The translations under genes were made by a program, and so were the position numbers. A DNA stretch of 64,000 nt from CAWFMO01 sp963817065 (GTDB taxonomy: Bacteria > Actinomycetota > Thermoleophilia > Solirubrobacterales > 70-9). Below the pieces are notes generated by a model. The model did no database searches, was not told where the DNA came from, and worked only from the letters and a program-made list of their open reading frames with translations. Where the stretch lies: NCBI GenBank assembly GCA_963817065.1, contig CAWFMO010000001.1, forward strand, positions 434,001-498,000, in the 5' to 3' direction. Below are positions 8,054 to 16,336 of this stretch, piece by piece (positions within the stretch are counted from its first letter, which is position 1; every line of letters starts with the position of its first letter).

Positions 8054-8755
8054 ATGGCAAGCGTCCACGTCCTGATCCCCGCCCAGCGCTACGTCTTCTC
8101 GCTCGACGGCGAGCGCGCCGTGCCCGAGCAGATCTCGAGCTCGGCCGAGGGCTTCGAGCGCTACAAGGCGCTGCAGGCGGAGGGGAAGCCGGTCGGGATG
8201 GTCGCCTTCCCGAACTCGCTGCTCGTCCGCGGCGAGCGCGACTACCTCGTCGACCCCGGGCTGATCATGCAGGGCGCGCCGCTGATCTCGGCGCTCTCCG
8301 AGCTCGGCGTCGACGCCAACGCGATCAAGGACGTGATCCTCACCCACCTGCACTTCGACCACGCCGAGGGGATGGCCGCCTGGCCGATGCGCAAGACCTA
8401 CGTCCACAAGATCGAGACCGAGGCGCCCTATGCCCAGGTCGTCGCCGGGCCGCTCGAGAACGCCGAGCTCGAGGTGATCGAGGGAGAGGAGGGTGAGATC
8501 GAGCCCGGGTTGCGCTGGATCCTGACCCCAGGGCACTCCGACGGGCTGATCACGCTGCTCGTCGACACCGACGACGGCCTCGTCGCGATCGCATCCGACT
8601 GCGTCGGGCCGCTGCCCGAGTACTTCGACCAGATGGACCTCCCGGAGGACTTCGGCCCCGAGCGCGACGAGCTCCTCAAGCAGTGGAAGAGGATCCGCGA
8701 CCTGAATCCGGCGGTCGTGATCCCCGGTCATTACGAGCCCGTGCGGCTCGGCTGA
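8054..8755 (+). CDS. MBL-fold metallohydrolase, N-acyl-homoserine-lactonase-like
   Basis: 233 aa. The zinc motif HLHFDH (His98, His100, Asp102, His103) is followed by His161 in TPGHSDG, Asp182 in ASDC and His228 in IPGHYEP, the full ligand set of dinuclear metallo-beta-lactamase-fold hydrolases. Length and motif spacing fit the AHL lactonase/quorum-quenching branch better than beta-lactamases, but the substrate cannot be read from sequence. I chose ATG 8054 because of the TAGGCT hexamer 7 bases upstream; an alternative in-frame ATG at 8009 would lie upstream of that promoter and over the divergent one. Confidence 0.85.
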   Translation: MASVHVLIPAQRYVFSLDGERAVPEQISSSAEGFERYKALQAEGKPVGMVAFPNSLLVRGERDYLVDPGLIMQGAPLISALSELGVDANAIKDVILTHLHFDHAEGMAAWPMRKTYVHKIETEAPYAQVVAGPLENAELEVIEGEEGEIEPGLRWILTPGHSDGLITLLVDTDDGLVAIASDCVGPLPEYFDQMDLPEDFGPERDELLKQWKRIRDLNPAVVIPGHYEPVRLG

Positions 8756-8772
8756 GCCTCCCCGCCCCTCAC

Positions 8773-8778
8773 TAGACT
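8773..8778 (+). promoter_or_regulatory. -10 hexamer TAGACT for the TetR gene (leaderless type)
   Basis: TAGACT ends 8 bases before the ATG at 8787, with no Shine-Dalgarno between. Confidence 0.45.
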
Positions 8779-8786
8779 GACCCCGG

Positions 8787-9392
8787 ATGGAGGCGACCAC
8801 CCCGACCCGTGAGCTGACCGGCGAGAAGGCCGGGCGGATAGTCGACGCGATGCGCGGAAGCGTCGCCAAGCGCGGCATCGCCGGCTCGACCTTCGAGCAC
8901 GTCGCGCGCGAGGCCGGCGTCAGCCGCGGGCTGCTGCATTACTACTTCGGGACCAAGGAGCGGCTGCTCGGCGAGGTCGTCCGCCGCGACTCCGAGATCC
9001 GGATCGCCCGCCTCGATCAGCCGCTCGCCGACGCCAAGAGCGTCGACGAGGTGCTCGAGGTCCTGCTCGCGAACCTCGAGGACCTGATCGAGAACGACCC
9101 AGGCTTCTTCGTGCTCATCTTCGAGCTCTTCACCGCCGGGCGCCGCAACCCCGACATCGGGCGCGAGCTCTCGGAGATGTTCAGGCGCACTCGCGACCAC
9201 CTCGGCGAGGTGCTCGAGGCCAAGCAGAGCGAAGGCGCGCTGAAGATGCGCTTCTCGACCGACGCGACGGTCGGCTTCCTGTTCGCGATCGCCGACGGGA
9301 TCGCGCTCCAGGTGCTCTCCGACGCCGATCGCGAGCACGCGGCCGAGATCGAGGCCGCGACCGAGGCCGCGCGCCACCTTCTGAGCGCGTAG
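8787..9392 (+). CDS. TetR/AcrR-family transcriptional regulator
   Basis: 201 aa, normal for the family. The N-terminal HTH covers about residues 15-62: GIAGSTFEHVAREAGVSRGLLHYYFGTKERLL has the classic TetR recognition-helix pattern ending in YYFGTKE. The C-terminal part is an all-helical ligand and dimer domain. It sits 12 bases upstream of an MMPL exporter gene on the same strand, so it probably represses that exporter and its own operon in response to a hydrophobic compound. No perfect palindrome is obvious in the short upstream gap. Confidence 0.93.
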   Translation: MEATTPTRELTGEKAGRIVDAMRGSVAKRGIAGSTFEHVAREAGVSRGLLHYYFGTKERLLGEVVRRDSEIRIARLDQPLADAKSVDEVLEVLLANLEDLIENDPGFFVLIFELFTAGRRNPDIGRELSEMFRRTRDHLGEVLEAKQSEGALKMRFSTDATVGFLFAIADGIALQVLSDADREHAAEIEAATEAARHLLSA

Positions 9393-9404
9393 CGGCAACC
9401 CGAG

Positions 9405-11651
9405 ATGCGGGAAGCGATGGTCAGGCTTTCGGAGTTCCTCACCCGGAGGCGCTGGTTCGTGCTCGCGGCGTGGATCGTGCTCGTGATCGTCGCCGCGCCG
9501 CTCTCGGCGAAGCAGACCGAAGAGCTCATCGGGGGCGGCTTCGAGGTCCCGGGCAGCCAGTCGGCCGAGGTCGAGCAGGCGCTCACGGAGGACTTCGACG
9601 CCTCACGCGCCGACGGGATCGGGGCGCTGCTCCAGGCCGAGGCCGACGCGAGCCCCGCCGAGCGCCGGGCGTCTGTCGATCGCCTGGTCGAGGCCGCGAA
9701 CGAGCAGGGCGAGGTCAAGGTTCCCCCGGCGGCGGCCGTGCAGGCCGAGGGCGAGCTCGCCGCCGACGGCGTCGCCGTCGTCCCGATGACCTCCTCGCTG
9801 CCCGCATCCGACCTCTCCGACGCGGCGACCGACCTGCGCGAGTCGCTGAGCCCGGGCCAGCCCGAGGCCGGGGTCACGACCTACCTGACCGGCCAGCCCG
9901 CCGCCTACGCCGGGCTCCAGGAGCTCTCGAAGGAGGACCTCGAGCAGGCCGAGATCACCGGCTTCCCGATCGTCGCGATCATCCTGCTCGCCGTCTTCGG
10001 CTCGGCCGCCGCGGCCTCGCTGCCGCTCGCGCTCGGGCTGGTCTCGGTGCTGGTCACCGGGGCGATCATCTTCCTGCTCGCCCAGCAGATGGAGATGTCG
10101 GTGTTCGTCACCAACATGGCCTCGATGATCGGGATCGGGGTCGCGATCGACTACTCGCTCTTCATCCTCGCCCGATTCCGCGAGGAGGTTCGCGCCGGGA
10201 ACAGCGCCCGCGAGGCGCGCGCGACCGCGCTCTCGACCTCGGGGCTCGCGGTCGCCTTCTCGGGCGCCGCGGTCGTGATCTCGCTCGCCGGGCTCTGGAT
10301 GGTCGAGAACCAGGCGCTGCGCTCGATGGCGCTCGGGGCGATGATCGTCGTCGCGGTCGCGGTGCTCGTCGCCTCGACCCTGCTCCCGGTCCTGATCCGG
10401 CTGCTCGGCAAGCGGGTCGAGGCCGGGGGGATGATCTGGGGGCTGATCGTCGCGATGCGCCATCCGTTCCGGCGCCGCCGGCGGCGCGGCAAGACCGATC
10501 CCGAGCGCTTGCGCTTCTGGGAGCGCTGGACCGAGCGCGTGATGAAGCGCCCGGTGCTCTCGGTGCTCGCCTGCACGGCGTTCCTGCTGACGCTCGCGAT
10601 CCCGGCGCTCTCGATGGAGACCGGGACGAGCGCGCTCGAGCAGTTCCCCGAGGACAACGACGTCCGCGTCGGCTCCGAGCTCGCCCAGAAGGAGACCGGC
10701 GGCGGCGCCAACCCGGTCCAGGTGGTCGCGGAGTTCGAGCGCGGCGGCCCGGCCGCGCCCGCGAACGCCAAGGCGCTCGCCGGGTTCGAGCGCGAGGCGG
10801 GCAAGGACCGCGAGGTCGAGGCGGTCGCGCCGCCGGTGCCCGGCAAGGACCGCACGGCTCTGGTTGCGATCACGCCAAAGCACAACAGCGAGTCCGACGA
10901 GGCGCGGGCGCTCGTCCTGCGGCTGCGTGACGAGGTCGTTCCTGCATCGAGCCTCTCGCGGCGGGCCGAGGTCGCGGTCGGCGGCGAGACCGCCCGGGTC
11001 GAGGACGTGACGACCCAGATCAACGAAGGGATGTGGAAGATCGTCGCCTTCGTGCTCGCGCTCTCGTTCCTCGTCCTGATGCTGATGCTGCGCTCGCTGC
11101 TCCTGCCGCTGAAGGCGATCCTGATGAACCTGCTCTCGATCGGCGCCGCCTACGGCGTGCTCGTGGTCGTCTTCCAGTGGGGCTGGCTCGACGGGATCCT
11201 CGGCTTCGAGAGCCTCGGCGCGATCGACACCCTCAACCCGCCGCTGATCCTCGCCGTCGTCTTCGGGCTCTCTATGGACTACGAGGTCTTCCTGCTCTCG
11301 CGGATCCGCGAGCGCTACGAGGTCCACGGCGACAACAAGCGCGCGGTCGCCGAGGGGCTCTCCTCGAGCGCCCGGACGATCTCCTCGGCGGCGCTGATCA
11401 TGTCCGCGGTCTTCGCGGTCTTCATCCTCACCGGCGTCCCGTCGATCAAGGAGCTCGGCCTCGGCTGCGCGGTCGCGATCGCGCTCGACGCGACCCTCGT
11501 TCGGCTGATCCTCGTCCCCGCCGCGATGCAGCTGATGGGCAAGTGGAACTGGTGGCTGCCCGGCTGGCTCGACCGCCTGCTCCCCGACCTCGACATCGAG
11601 GGCAATGGCAAGCCGGCCGCCGGGTCGAAGACCAAGACGGCAAGTGCCTGA
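9405..11651 (+). CDS. MMPL/RND-family membrane exporter
   Basis: 748 aa. The plan is that of MMPL transporters: an N-terminal helix (FVLAAWIVLVIVAA), a periplasmic-type loop, five clustered helices (FPIVAIILLAVFGS onward, with GVAIDYSLFILARFREE), a central helix near 385, a second loop, and five more helices with the second GLSMDYEVFLLSRIRE motif. The paired GxxxDY signatures hold the proton-relay Asp residues. Such pumps export lipids, siderophores or drugs. ATG 9405 is used, with ATG 9417 as a possible alternative. It lies between a TetR gene and a thioesterase whose start overlaps its stop. Confidence 0.92.
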   Translation: MREAMVRLSEFLTRRRWFVLAAWIVLVIVAAPLSAKQTEELIGGGFEVPGSQSAEVEQALTEDFDASRADGIGALLQAEADASPAERRASVDRLVEAANEQGEVKVPPAAAVQAEGELAADGVAVVPMTSSLPASDLSDAATDLRESLSPGQPEAGVTTYLTGQPAAYAGLQELSKEDLEQAEITGFPIVAIILLAVFGSAAAASLPLALGLVSVLVTGAIIFLLAQQMEMSVFVTNMASMIGIGVAIDYSLFILARFREEVRAGNSAREARATALSTSGLAVAFSGAAVVISLAGLWMVENQALRSMALGAMIVVAVAVLVASTLLPVLIRLLGKRVEAGGMIWGLIVAMRHPFRRRRRRGKTDPERLRFWERWTERVMKRPVLSVLACTAFLLTLAIPALSMETGTSALEQFPEDNDVRVGSELAQKETGGGANPVQVVAEFERGGPAAPANAKALAGFEREAGKDREVEAVAPPVPGKDRTALVAITPKHNSESDEARALVLRLRDEVVPASSLSRRAEVAVGGETARVEDVTTQINEGMWKIVAFVLALSFLVLMLMLRSLLLPLKAILMNLLSIGAAYGVLVVVFQWGWLDGILGFESLGAIDTLNPPLILAVVFGLSMDYEVFLLSRIRERYEVHGDNKRAVAEGLSSSARTISSAALIMSAVFAVFILTGVPSIKELGLGCAVAIALDATLVRLILVPAAMQLMGKWNWWLPGWLDRLLPDLDIEGNGKPAAGSKTKTASA

Positions 11652-12738
11652 GCCGATCTGGCAGCGGCCCGCGAAGGGCGGCTACCCCGACCCGTCGTTC
11701 CTGGCGCTGCCGGGGATCGAGCGGATGCGGGGCTGGCGGACCGGGCTGATCCCGGCCGCGCCGATGGTCTACCTGACCGAGATGGGGGTCGGCGACATCT
11801 CCGAGGGCAACGCCTCGTTCACGATCCCCGCCTCGCCGTGGTTCTCGAACGCGACCGGCCTGATCCCCGGCGGCCTGCTCGCGGTGCTCGCCGACGCGCC
11901 GCTCGGGGCGGCGCTGGGGACCGTGATGGAGCCGGGCGAGTGGTTCACCACGGCCGAGCTCTCGCTGAGCTTCCTTCGCCCCGTGCGTCCCGAGCCCGAG
12001 ACGCGGATCAGCGCCGGCGGCCAGCTCATCCACCGCGGCGGCACGGTCGCGCTGACCGAAGCCTTCCTCGTCAACGAGACGAGCGAGGAGCTCGTCGCCT
12101 TCGGCAGCTCGCGGCTCTCGATCTTTCGGCCCGTCGAGGACCTCCCCGATCCCCCCAGCGATCCGCCCGAGGTCGACCAGGAGCTCCCGGGCTCGAAGCC
12201 CGACCACCCGCTGCGGCTGCCGCTCGAGGGCGAGACGCTGGCGCCGGAAGTCTTCGCGAGCAAGTCCGGGCTCGAGATCCTCCGCAGCTTCATCAGCGGC
12301 GAGCTGCCGGGCCCGCCGCTCAGCCGGCTGACCGGGATGCGGATCATCGAGGCCGGCGAGGGCGAGGTCGCGATGGCGCTGCCGAGCAGCAAGTGGCTGA
12401 CGACCTCGGCCGGCACCGTGCAGGGCGGCTTCACGGCGATGCTCGCCGAGGCTTCGCTCGCCGCGGCGGTGTTCTCGACCGCGGAGGCGGGGACCGCGAC
12501 CGCGCCGCTCGACCTCAAGGTCAACTACCTGCGTCCCGTCTTCGCCGACGAGCGCGACCTCACCGCGCGGGCGCGCGTCGTCCACCGCGGCCGCACGATC
12601 GCCGTCTCGAACGCGGAGCTCACCAACGCCGACGGCAAGACCGTCGCGCTCGCGACCGGCTCGGCGATGTACCTCCCGGGGCGCTCCGCCGACCTCGCCG
12701 GGGTCGAGCTCGGTCCCGGTCCCGAGGACGCCGGATAA
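11644..12738 (+). CDS. tandem double-hotdog PaaI-like acyl-CoA thioesterase
   Basis: 364 aa with two hotdog units: one about residues 40-165 (TGLIPGGLLAVLADAPLGAA, then LSLSFLRPVRPE) and one about 215-355 (GTVQGGFTAMLAEASLAAA, then LKVNYLRPVFADE). The HG/QGG-x-AxLAE helix and xxxYLRP strand are the acyl-CoA thioesterase signature, and duplication makes an internal pseudo-dimer. The likely reaction is hydrolysis of an aromatic or fatty acyl-CoA. The GTG at 11644 overlaps the MMPL stop by 8 bases, indicating translational coupling and hence a shared role, perhaps releasing or exporting an acyl product. Confidence 0.85.
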   Translation: MPEPIWQRPAKGGYPDPSFLALPGIERMRGWRTGLIPAAPMVYLTEMGVGDISEGNASFTIPASPWFSNATGLIPGGLLAVLADAPLGAALGTVMEPGEWFTTAELSLSFLRPVRPEPETRISAGGQLIHRGGTVALTEAFLVNETSEELVAFGSSRLSIFRPVEDLPDPPSDPPEVDQELPGSKPDHPLRLPLEGETLAPEVFASKSGLEILRSFISGELPGPPLSRLTGMRIIEAGEGEVAMALPSSKWLTTSAGTVQGGFTAMLAEASLAAAVFSTAEAGTATAPLDLKVNYLRPVFADERDLTARARVVHRGRTIAVSNAELTNADGKTVALATGSAMYLPGRSADLAGVELGPGPEDAG

Positions 12739-12741
12739 CCT
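12736..12741 (+). promoter_or_regulatory. -10 hexamer TAACCT overlapping the upstream stop codon
   Basis: TAACCT includes the TAA stop of the thioesterase gene and ends 6 bases before the ATG at 12748, giving a leaderless-type start for the next gene. Confidence 0.45.
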
Positions 12742-12747
12742 CCCGGC

Positions 12748-13083
12748 ATGGGCCTGTCCGACTTCTTCAGGCGCCGCAGCGACCGCGAGAAGGCGATCCC
12801 CGAGCCGGGGAGCGCCGAGTTCCAGGACGTGGTCCAAGGGTCAGAGCTGCCGGGCTCGACCGGAGCCGCCGGGGTCGAGGGGCCCTGGGCGAGCGTCGAG
12901 AAGCTGCCGACTCAGACGATCGACATGCGCGGCAGCGGCGCCCGCGAGGAGATCATCGCGTTGATGCGCAAGCACGGCATCGACCCCGAGTCGGGGGAGC
13001 AGATCGATTCGAGCGCCGTCCCCGGCTTCCAGCAGGAGGTCCTCGAGGTGCTCAAGCGCCGGGGTCTCAACCCCGGCGGCTGA
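12748..13083 (+). CDS. small hypothetical protein
   Basis: 111 aa, no family recognised. It starts with a basic stretch (DFFRRRSDREK) and continues with a low-complexity middle and the segment LPTQTIDMRGSGAREEIIALMRKHGIDPESG, which looks like a helical conserved core, ending EVLEVLKRRGLNPGG. No signal peptide or membrane helix. Its TGA directly abuts the stop of the convergent diiron gene (TGA then TCA, zero gap). Typical codon use supports it as real. Confidence 0.68.
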   Translation: MGLSDFFRRRSDREKAIPEPGSAEFQDVVQGSELPGSTGAAGVEGPWASVEKLPTQTIDMRGSGAREEIIALMRKHGIDPESGEQIDSSAVPGFQQEVLEVLKRRGLNPGG

Positions 13084-14406
13084 TCAGCGCCCGCCGCTGA
13101 GCTCGACCGTCTCGGCCGAGAAGCGGGAGGGGAAGATCTTCTGCATCCGGCCGAGCTGGCGCAGCGAGCCGCGCGGCTTGATCTTGCGGCGCAGGACCGA
13201 CTTCATCGGATCGCCGCCGCGCGTCGTCGCCTCGACCCAGTCGACCCAGGTCGTCTTCAGGGTCAGGTCGGGCTTCTCGGCCTCGCCCTGCTCGGCGCGG
13301 GTCGAGCCGTTGTCGATGCGGATGTAATACGGCTCGGCGTCGTCGCTGAAGCGCCACTGGAAGGTCACGGGCTTGTCGACCTGGCTCGTGTCGGCCGAGA
13401 GCGCCATGACGTCGAAGAGGTAGCGCTGGACCTCAGGTGAGAACTGAGGCGTGCCATTCGGCTCGCCGATCACGCCGGCCTTGAGCATCGCGATCTGGCG
13501 CTGGGCGCGCTCGGCGTGCGGCATCTCGGGGTCGAACGGGTAGACGCCGGGCATGTCCTCGAGCGGGTAGCCGGTCATCCGCCACTTGGCCTCGACCGAC
13601 TTCATCCCGAAGCAGTAGATGTCCTCGAGCGTGAAGCCCCACTCGGTCGTGTAGCGCTCGTCCCAGCCCGGGGGCACGAAGACGGCGACGGCGTAGGGCA
13701 TGACCTCGCGCATCAGCTCGGCGACGGCCTCCTTGCACTCCTCGCCCTGCTCGGAGGCGAACGCGTCGGCGAGCGCCTTGACGCCGAAGCCGATGTGGCG
13801 CTGCTCGTCGCGCGAGACGTTGGTCATCCCCTCGCTGAAGCCGGGCATCGTCCCCTCCTTCATGAAGAAGTCCTCGATGTAGTGCTGGCCGGGCTGTGCG
13901 AGCGTCGACTCGATCACGAGGTGGTAGAGCGCGATCGCCTGCGCGAACTTGGGCAGCGACTTGTCGGCGCGGAGCTCGTCGAACATCGTCTCGAGCCGCG
14001 CGAAGACGCCCTTGTAGCCCCAGCCGAGGTACTGCTGGGTGAACTCGAGCCGCTCGGAGATCGTCCCCGAGGCGCCGATCACCTCGTCGAAGAAGCGGGC
14101 GAAGAAGATCGAGTGCCGCGCCTCGTCGACCTGCTGGGTCGCGAGGAAGTACGCCTGCTCCTCGGTCGGGGCGGCGTCGATGTAGGGGGAGAGGCCGTCG
14201 GTGACCGCGTCCTCGCCGTAGAAGAACATCGAGTAGATCCACATCGCCGAGGCGCGCTGGATCTCCTTGAGCGAATCCCAGCCCTGCCTGTCCTGGCTGA
14301 AGTCGATGTCGTAGGCGCTCCAGTTGTTCTGCTCCCAGCGCCGGTAGAGGTCCTCGTAGGTGATCCCCGCGTTGATCGTCTTCTTGTCGGCTTGCGCTAC
14401 GGACAT
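13084..14406 (-). CDS. R2-like diiron (ferritin-like) protein with C-terminal SCP2-like segment
   Basis: 440 aa. The N-terminal about 310 residues resemble ribonucleotide-reductase R2/R2lox-type four-helix proteins with carboxylate-bridged metal ligands: Glu in FYGED, the ExxH in DEARH, Glu in LVIES, and a second ExxH in DEQRH. The last about 110 residues look like a sterol-carrier (SCP2) fold: TFQWRFSDD, then KPDLTLKTTWVDWVEATTRGG. A metal-dependent oxidase acting on a lipid-like substrate is a reasonable guess. The ATG at 14406 has GAGGAGAG upstream; a GTG 33 bases further up is less likely. It is divergent from a TetR gene and shares its operator. Confidence 0.8.
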   Translation of the reverse strand: MSVAQADKKTINAGITYEDLYRRWEQNNWSAYDIDFSQDRQGWDSLKEIQRASAMWIYSMFFYGEDAVTDGLSPYIDAAPTEEQAYFLATQQVDEARHSIFFARFFDEVIGASGTISERLEFTQQYLGWGYKGVFARLETMFDELRADKSLPKFAQAIALYHLVIESTLAQPGQHYIEDFFMKEGTMPGFSEGMTNVSRDEQRHIGFGVKALADAFASEQGEECKEAVAELMREVMPYAVAVFVPPGWDERYTTEWGFTLEDIYCFGMKSVEAKWRMTGYPLEDMPGVYPFDPEMPHAERAQRQIAMLKAGVIGEPNGTPQFSPEVQRYLFDVMALSADTSQVDKPVTFQWRFSDDAEPYYIRIDNGSTRAEQGEAEKPDLTLKTTWVDWVEATTRGGDPMKSVLRRKIKPRGSLRQLGRMQKIFPSRFSAETVELSGGR

Positions 14407-14437
14407 CCGGCTCTCCTCGGGTCGTTGACTGCCCAGC

Positions 14438-14470
14438 ACTCTAACTGACTGGTGGGTCAGTTAGTAGCAT
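14438..14470. promoter_or_regulatory. palindromic TetR operator over divergent promoters
   Basis: A perfect inverted repeat CTAACTGAC (14441-14449) - 6 bases - GTCAGTTAG (14456-14464). The left arm overlaps a leftward -10 TAGAGT (14443-14438) for the diiron gene. The right arm directly precedes a rightward -10 TAGCAT (14465-14470), which lies 7 bases before GTG 14478. A repressor bound here would block both promoters. Confidence 0.8.
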
Positions 14471-14477
14471 GGCTTGT

Positions 14478-15122
14478 GTGACGTCGCGCACACAGGCACC
14501 GAAGCGCCGGATGTCGGCCGGGGACCGGCGCCAGCTCCTGCTCGAGGCCGGGCTCGAGGTCTTCGCCGAGCACGGCTACCACGCGACCTCGCTCGAGCAG
14601 GTCGCCGAGCGCGCCGGCGTCTCGAAGGCGCTGATCTACGAGCACTTCGACTCGAAGGCAGATATCCACCGGGTCCTGCTCGAGGCGAACCGCGACGAGC
14701 TCCTCGGCCGCGTCTTCGGTGCGCTCGAGGGGCTCGAGCAGCCCGAGGAGCGGCTGCGCGCCGGCCACGACGCCTTCCTCGCCTTCGTCGAGGAGCGCCG
14801 CGACGCCTGGCGGATGCTGTTCCTCAACCCCGCCGACCCCGAGAGCGCCGCGACGGTCCAGCGCCTCCAGGAGGAGGTCCGCGACATCACCGCCGAGCTG
14901 ATCGCCGCCCACGCACCGCCGGAGAGCCCGATCGCCGGCGCCTCGGTCGAGATGGCCTCGGTGATGCTCGCCCAGCAGATGGTCGGCTCGGTTCGCGCGC
15001 TCGCGGCCTGGTGGGACGAGCACCGCGACGTCCCGCGCGCCGAGATCCTCGAGGCGCTGATGGACTTCTCGTGGCTCGGGCTCGAGCGGCTGGTCGCCGG
15101 CGAGAGCTGGACCAAGCCCTAG
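14478..15122 (+). CDS. TetR/AcrR-family transcriptional regulator
   Basis: 214 aa. The HTH lies at about residues 12-58: EAGLEVFAEHGYHATSLEQVAERAGVSKALIYEHFDSKADIH, a textbook TetR DNA-binding domain with YEHFDSK. The rest is a helical ligand domain. I chose GTG 14478 because a TAGCAT hexamer sits 7 bases upstream; an ATG 9 bases earlier lies inside that hexamer and would not be in the mRNA. The perfect palindrome upstream is its likely operator, controlling itself and the divergent diiron/SCP2 gene. Confidence 0.92.
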   Translation: MTSRTQAPKRRMSAGDRRQLLLEAGLEVFAEHGYHATSLEQVAERAGVSKALIYEHFDSKADIHRVLLEANRDELLGRVFGALEGLEQPEERLRAGHDAFLAFVEERRDAWRMLFLNPADPESAATVQRLQEEVRDITAELIAAHAPPESPIAGASVEMASVMLAQQMVGSVRALAAWWDEHRDVPRAEILEALMDFSWLGLERLVAGESWTKP

Positions 15123-15129
15123 GGCTGGG

Positions 15130-16326
15130 TCAGGCGCCCTTGAAGGTGTTGTAGACGGGCTTGCGCTGGAAGCTCGTGTTGAGCAGGCCCTGCGAGCTGC
15201 GATCGGTGTCGATCGGGTGGACCCATCCGAGGGTGAAGATGCGCCGCTGGGTGCGGGCGATCTTGTAGGCGGCGCGGATCCACTTGTTGGCCTGGCCGAC
15301 CGGCAGTTCGTAGAGCAGGTCGAGGTCCTCGAAGCCGGTGGGGACGCCCCACTCGGAGAGGTAGAGCGGCAGCTTCTTGGGCCGGAAGGACTTGTCGAGC
15401 GCCTTCATCAGCCGCTTCAGGTCGCCGAACTGGACCTGGCCCTTGGGCGAGGCCGGGCCCTTGAGGCTCGGCAGCTTGAAGCCGTAGGGGTTGTGGCCCC
15501 ACATGTCCATCCGCGGCCGGGTGCCGCCGGGGAGCTTCAGGTACTTGATCCACTGGTACGGGTAGATCGCGCCGGGGCCGGCCGAGGTGAAGGTGTTGCC
15601 GGCGATCACCTTGTTCGCGGGGTTGACGCCCTTGAGCGCCCCGAAGGCGGCGTCGACGAGCTGCGCGTACTTGCGCGGGCCGGCCTGCTGGGCCTTCGTC
15701 AACGTCATCGTGGTCCGGTTCTTGGCCGGGACCAGGGGCTGGAAGTTCGGTGCCCGGTTCGGCTCGCCCCAGATCATGAACAGGCGCACGCTCGGGTACT
15801 TCTTCGCGACCGCGGCGGCGAAGTCACCGTAGGCGGCGGGGTCGTCGGGGGCAAAGCGGATCGGCTTGCCGCCGTTGGCCCAGGTCGGCGTGCTGATGAT
15901 CATCAACTGGGTCTGGATCCCGTTCTGCGACGCCTCGGCGATCGTGGCCTCGAGAGAGGCCGGCCACTTGTAGGCCGGGTCGTTGGGATCGGTCGGATTG
16001 GCGGGCTTGGTCGGCGCGACCTGGTTCCAGTGGATCTGCGTCTGGTAGATGCCGATGCCGAGGTCCTTGTAGATCGGGAACATCGAGACGCCGAGGTGGG
16101 CGGTCGGGCCCCACATCGCCTTCTTGATCGTCTGGCCGACCTGCGCCTTGGAGGCGGCGGGCTTGGCGGCGGCCGTACCGCCGATCGAGACGCCGAGCGC
16201 GGCGGCGAGCGCGAGCACCAGCAGCGCCGCCGAAAGGCGGGCGCCGGCGCTCGAAGCGCCGCGGTCCCTGCGAATTAGAAATCCTGGCCTGGCCACGAGC
16301 GGCGGAGTTTTAGCAGATCCAGACAT
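15130..16326 (-). CDS. secreted clan GH-A-type glycoside hydrolase-like protein (copy 1)
   Basis: 398 aa. A basic N-terminus and a hydrophobic helix (about 31-50, LSAALLVLALAAALGVSIGG) make a signal peptide or anchor. The body is a TIM-barrel glycosidase with the two clan GH-A Glu residues in MIWGEPN (acid/base) and LYLSEWGVPT (nucleophile). It also has the strand-like segments IYQTQIHWNQ, MDMWGHNPYGF and TLGWVHPIDTD. It may trim or cleave an extracellular polysaccharide. It follows a close paralog after a 10-base gap and is the last gene of a four-gene leftward operon with two glycosyltransferases. Confidence 0.85.
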   Translation of the reverse strand: MSGSAKTPPLVARPGFLIRRDRGASSAGARLSAALLVLALAAALGVSIGGTAAAKPAASKAQVGQTIKKAMWGPTAHLGVSMFPIYKDLGIGIYQTQIHWNQVAPTKPANPTDPNDPAYKWPASLEATIAEASQNGIQTQLMIISTPTWANGGKPIRFAPDDPAAYGDFAAAVAKKYPSVRLFMIWGEPNRAPNFQPLVPAKNRTTMTLTKAQQAGPRKYAQLVDAAFGALKGVNPANKVIAGNTFTSAGPGAIYPYQWIKYLKLPGGTRPRMDMWGHNPYGFKLPSLKGPASPKGQVQFGDLKRLMKALDKSFRPKKLPLYLSEWGVPTGFEDLDLLYELPVGQANKWIRAAYKIARTQRRIFTLGWVHPIDTDRSSQGLLNTSFQRKPVYNTFKGA

Positions 16327-16336
16327 TTGCGTTTGA

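Noticed and set aside
6429..8060. Apparent 543-aa glyoxalase fusion
   Set aside because: Runs through a strong terminator and antisense to two genes; explained by a one-base error near 7607.
9603..11327. 574-codon open frame antisense to the MMPL gene
   Set aside because: Composition typical of reverse-frame readings of GC-rich codons; the sense gene has full family motifs.
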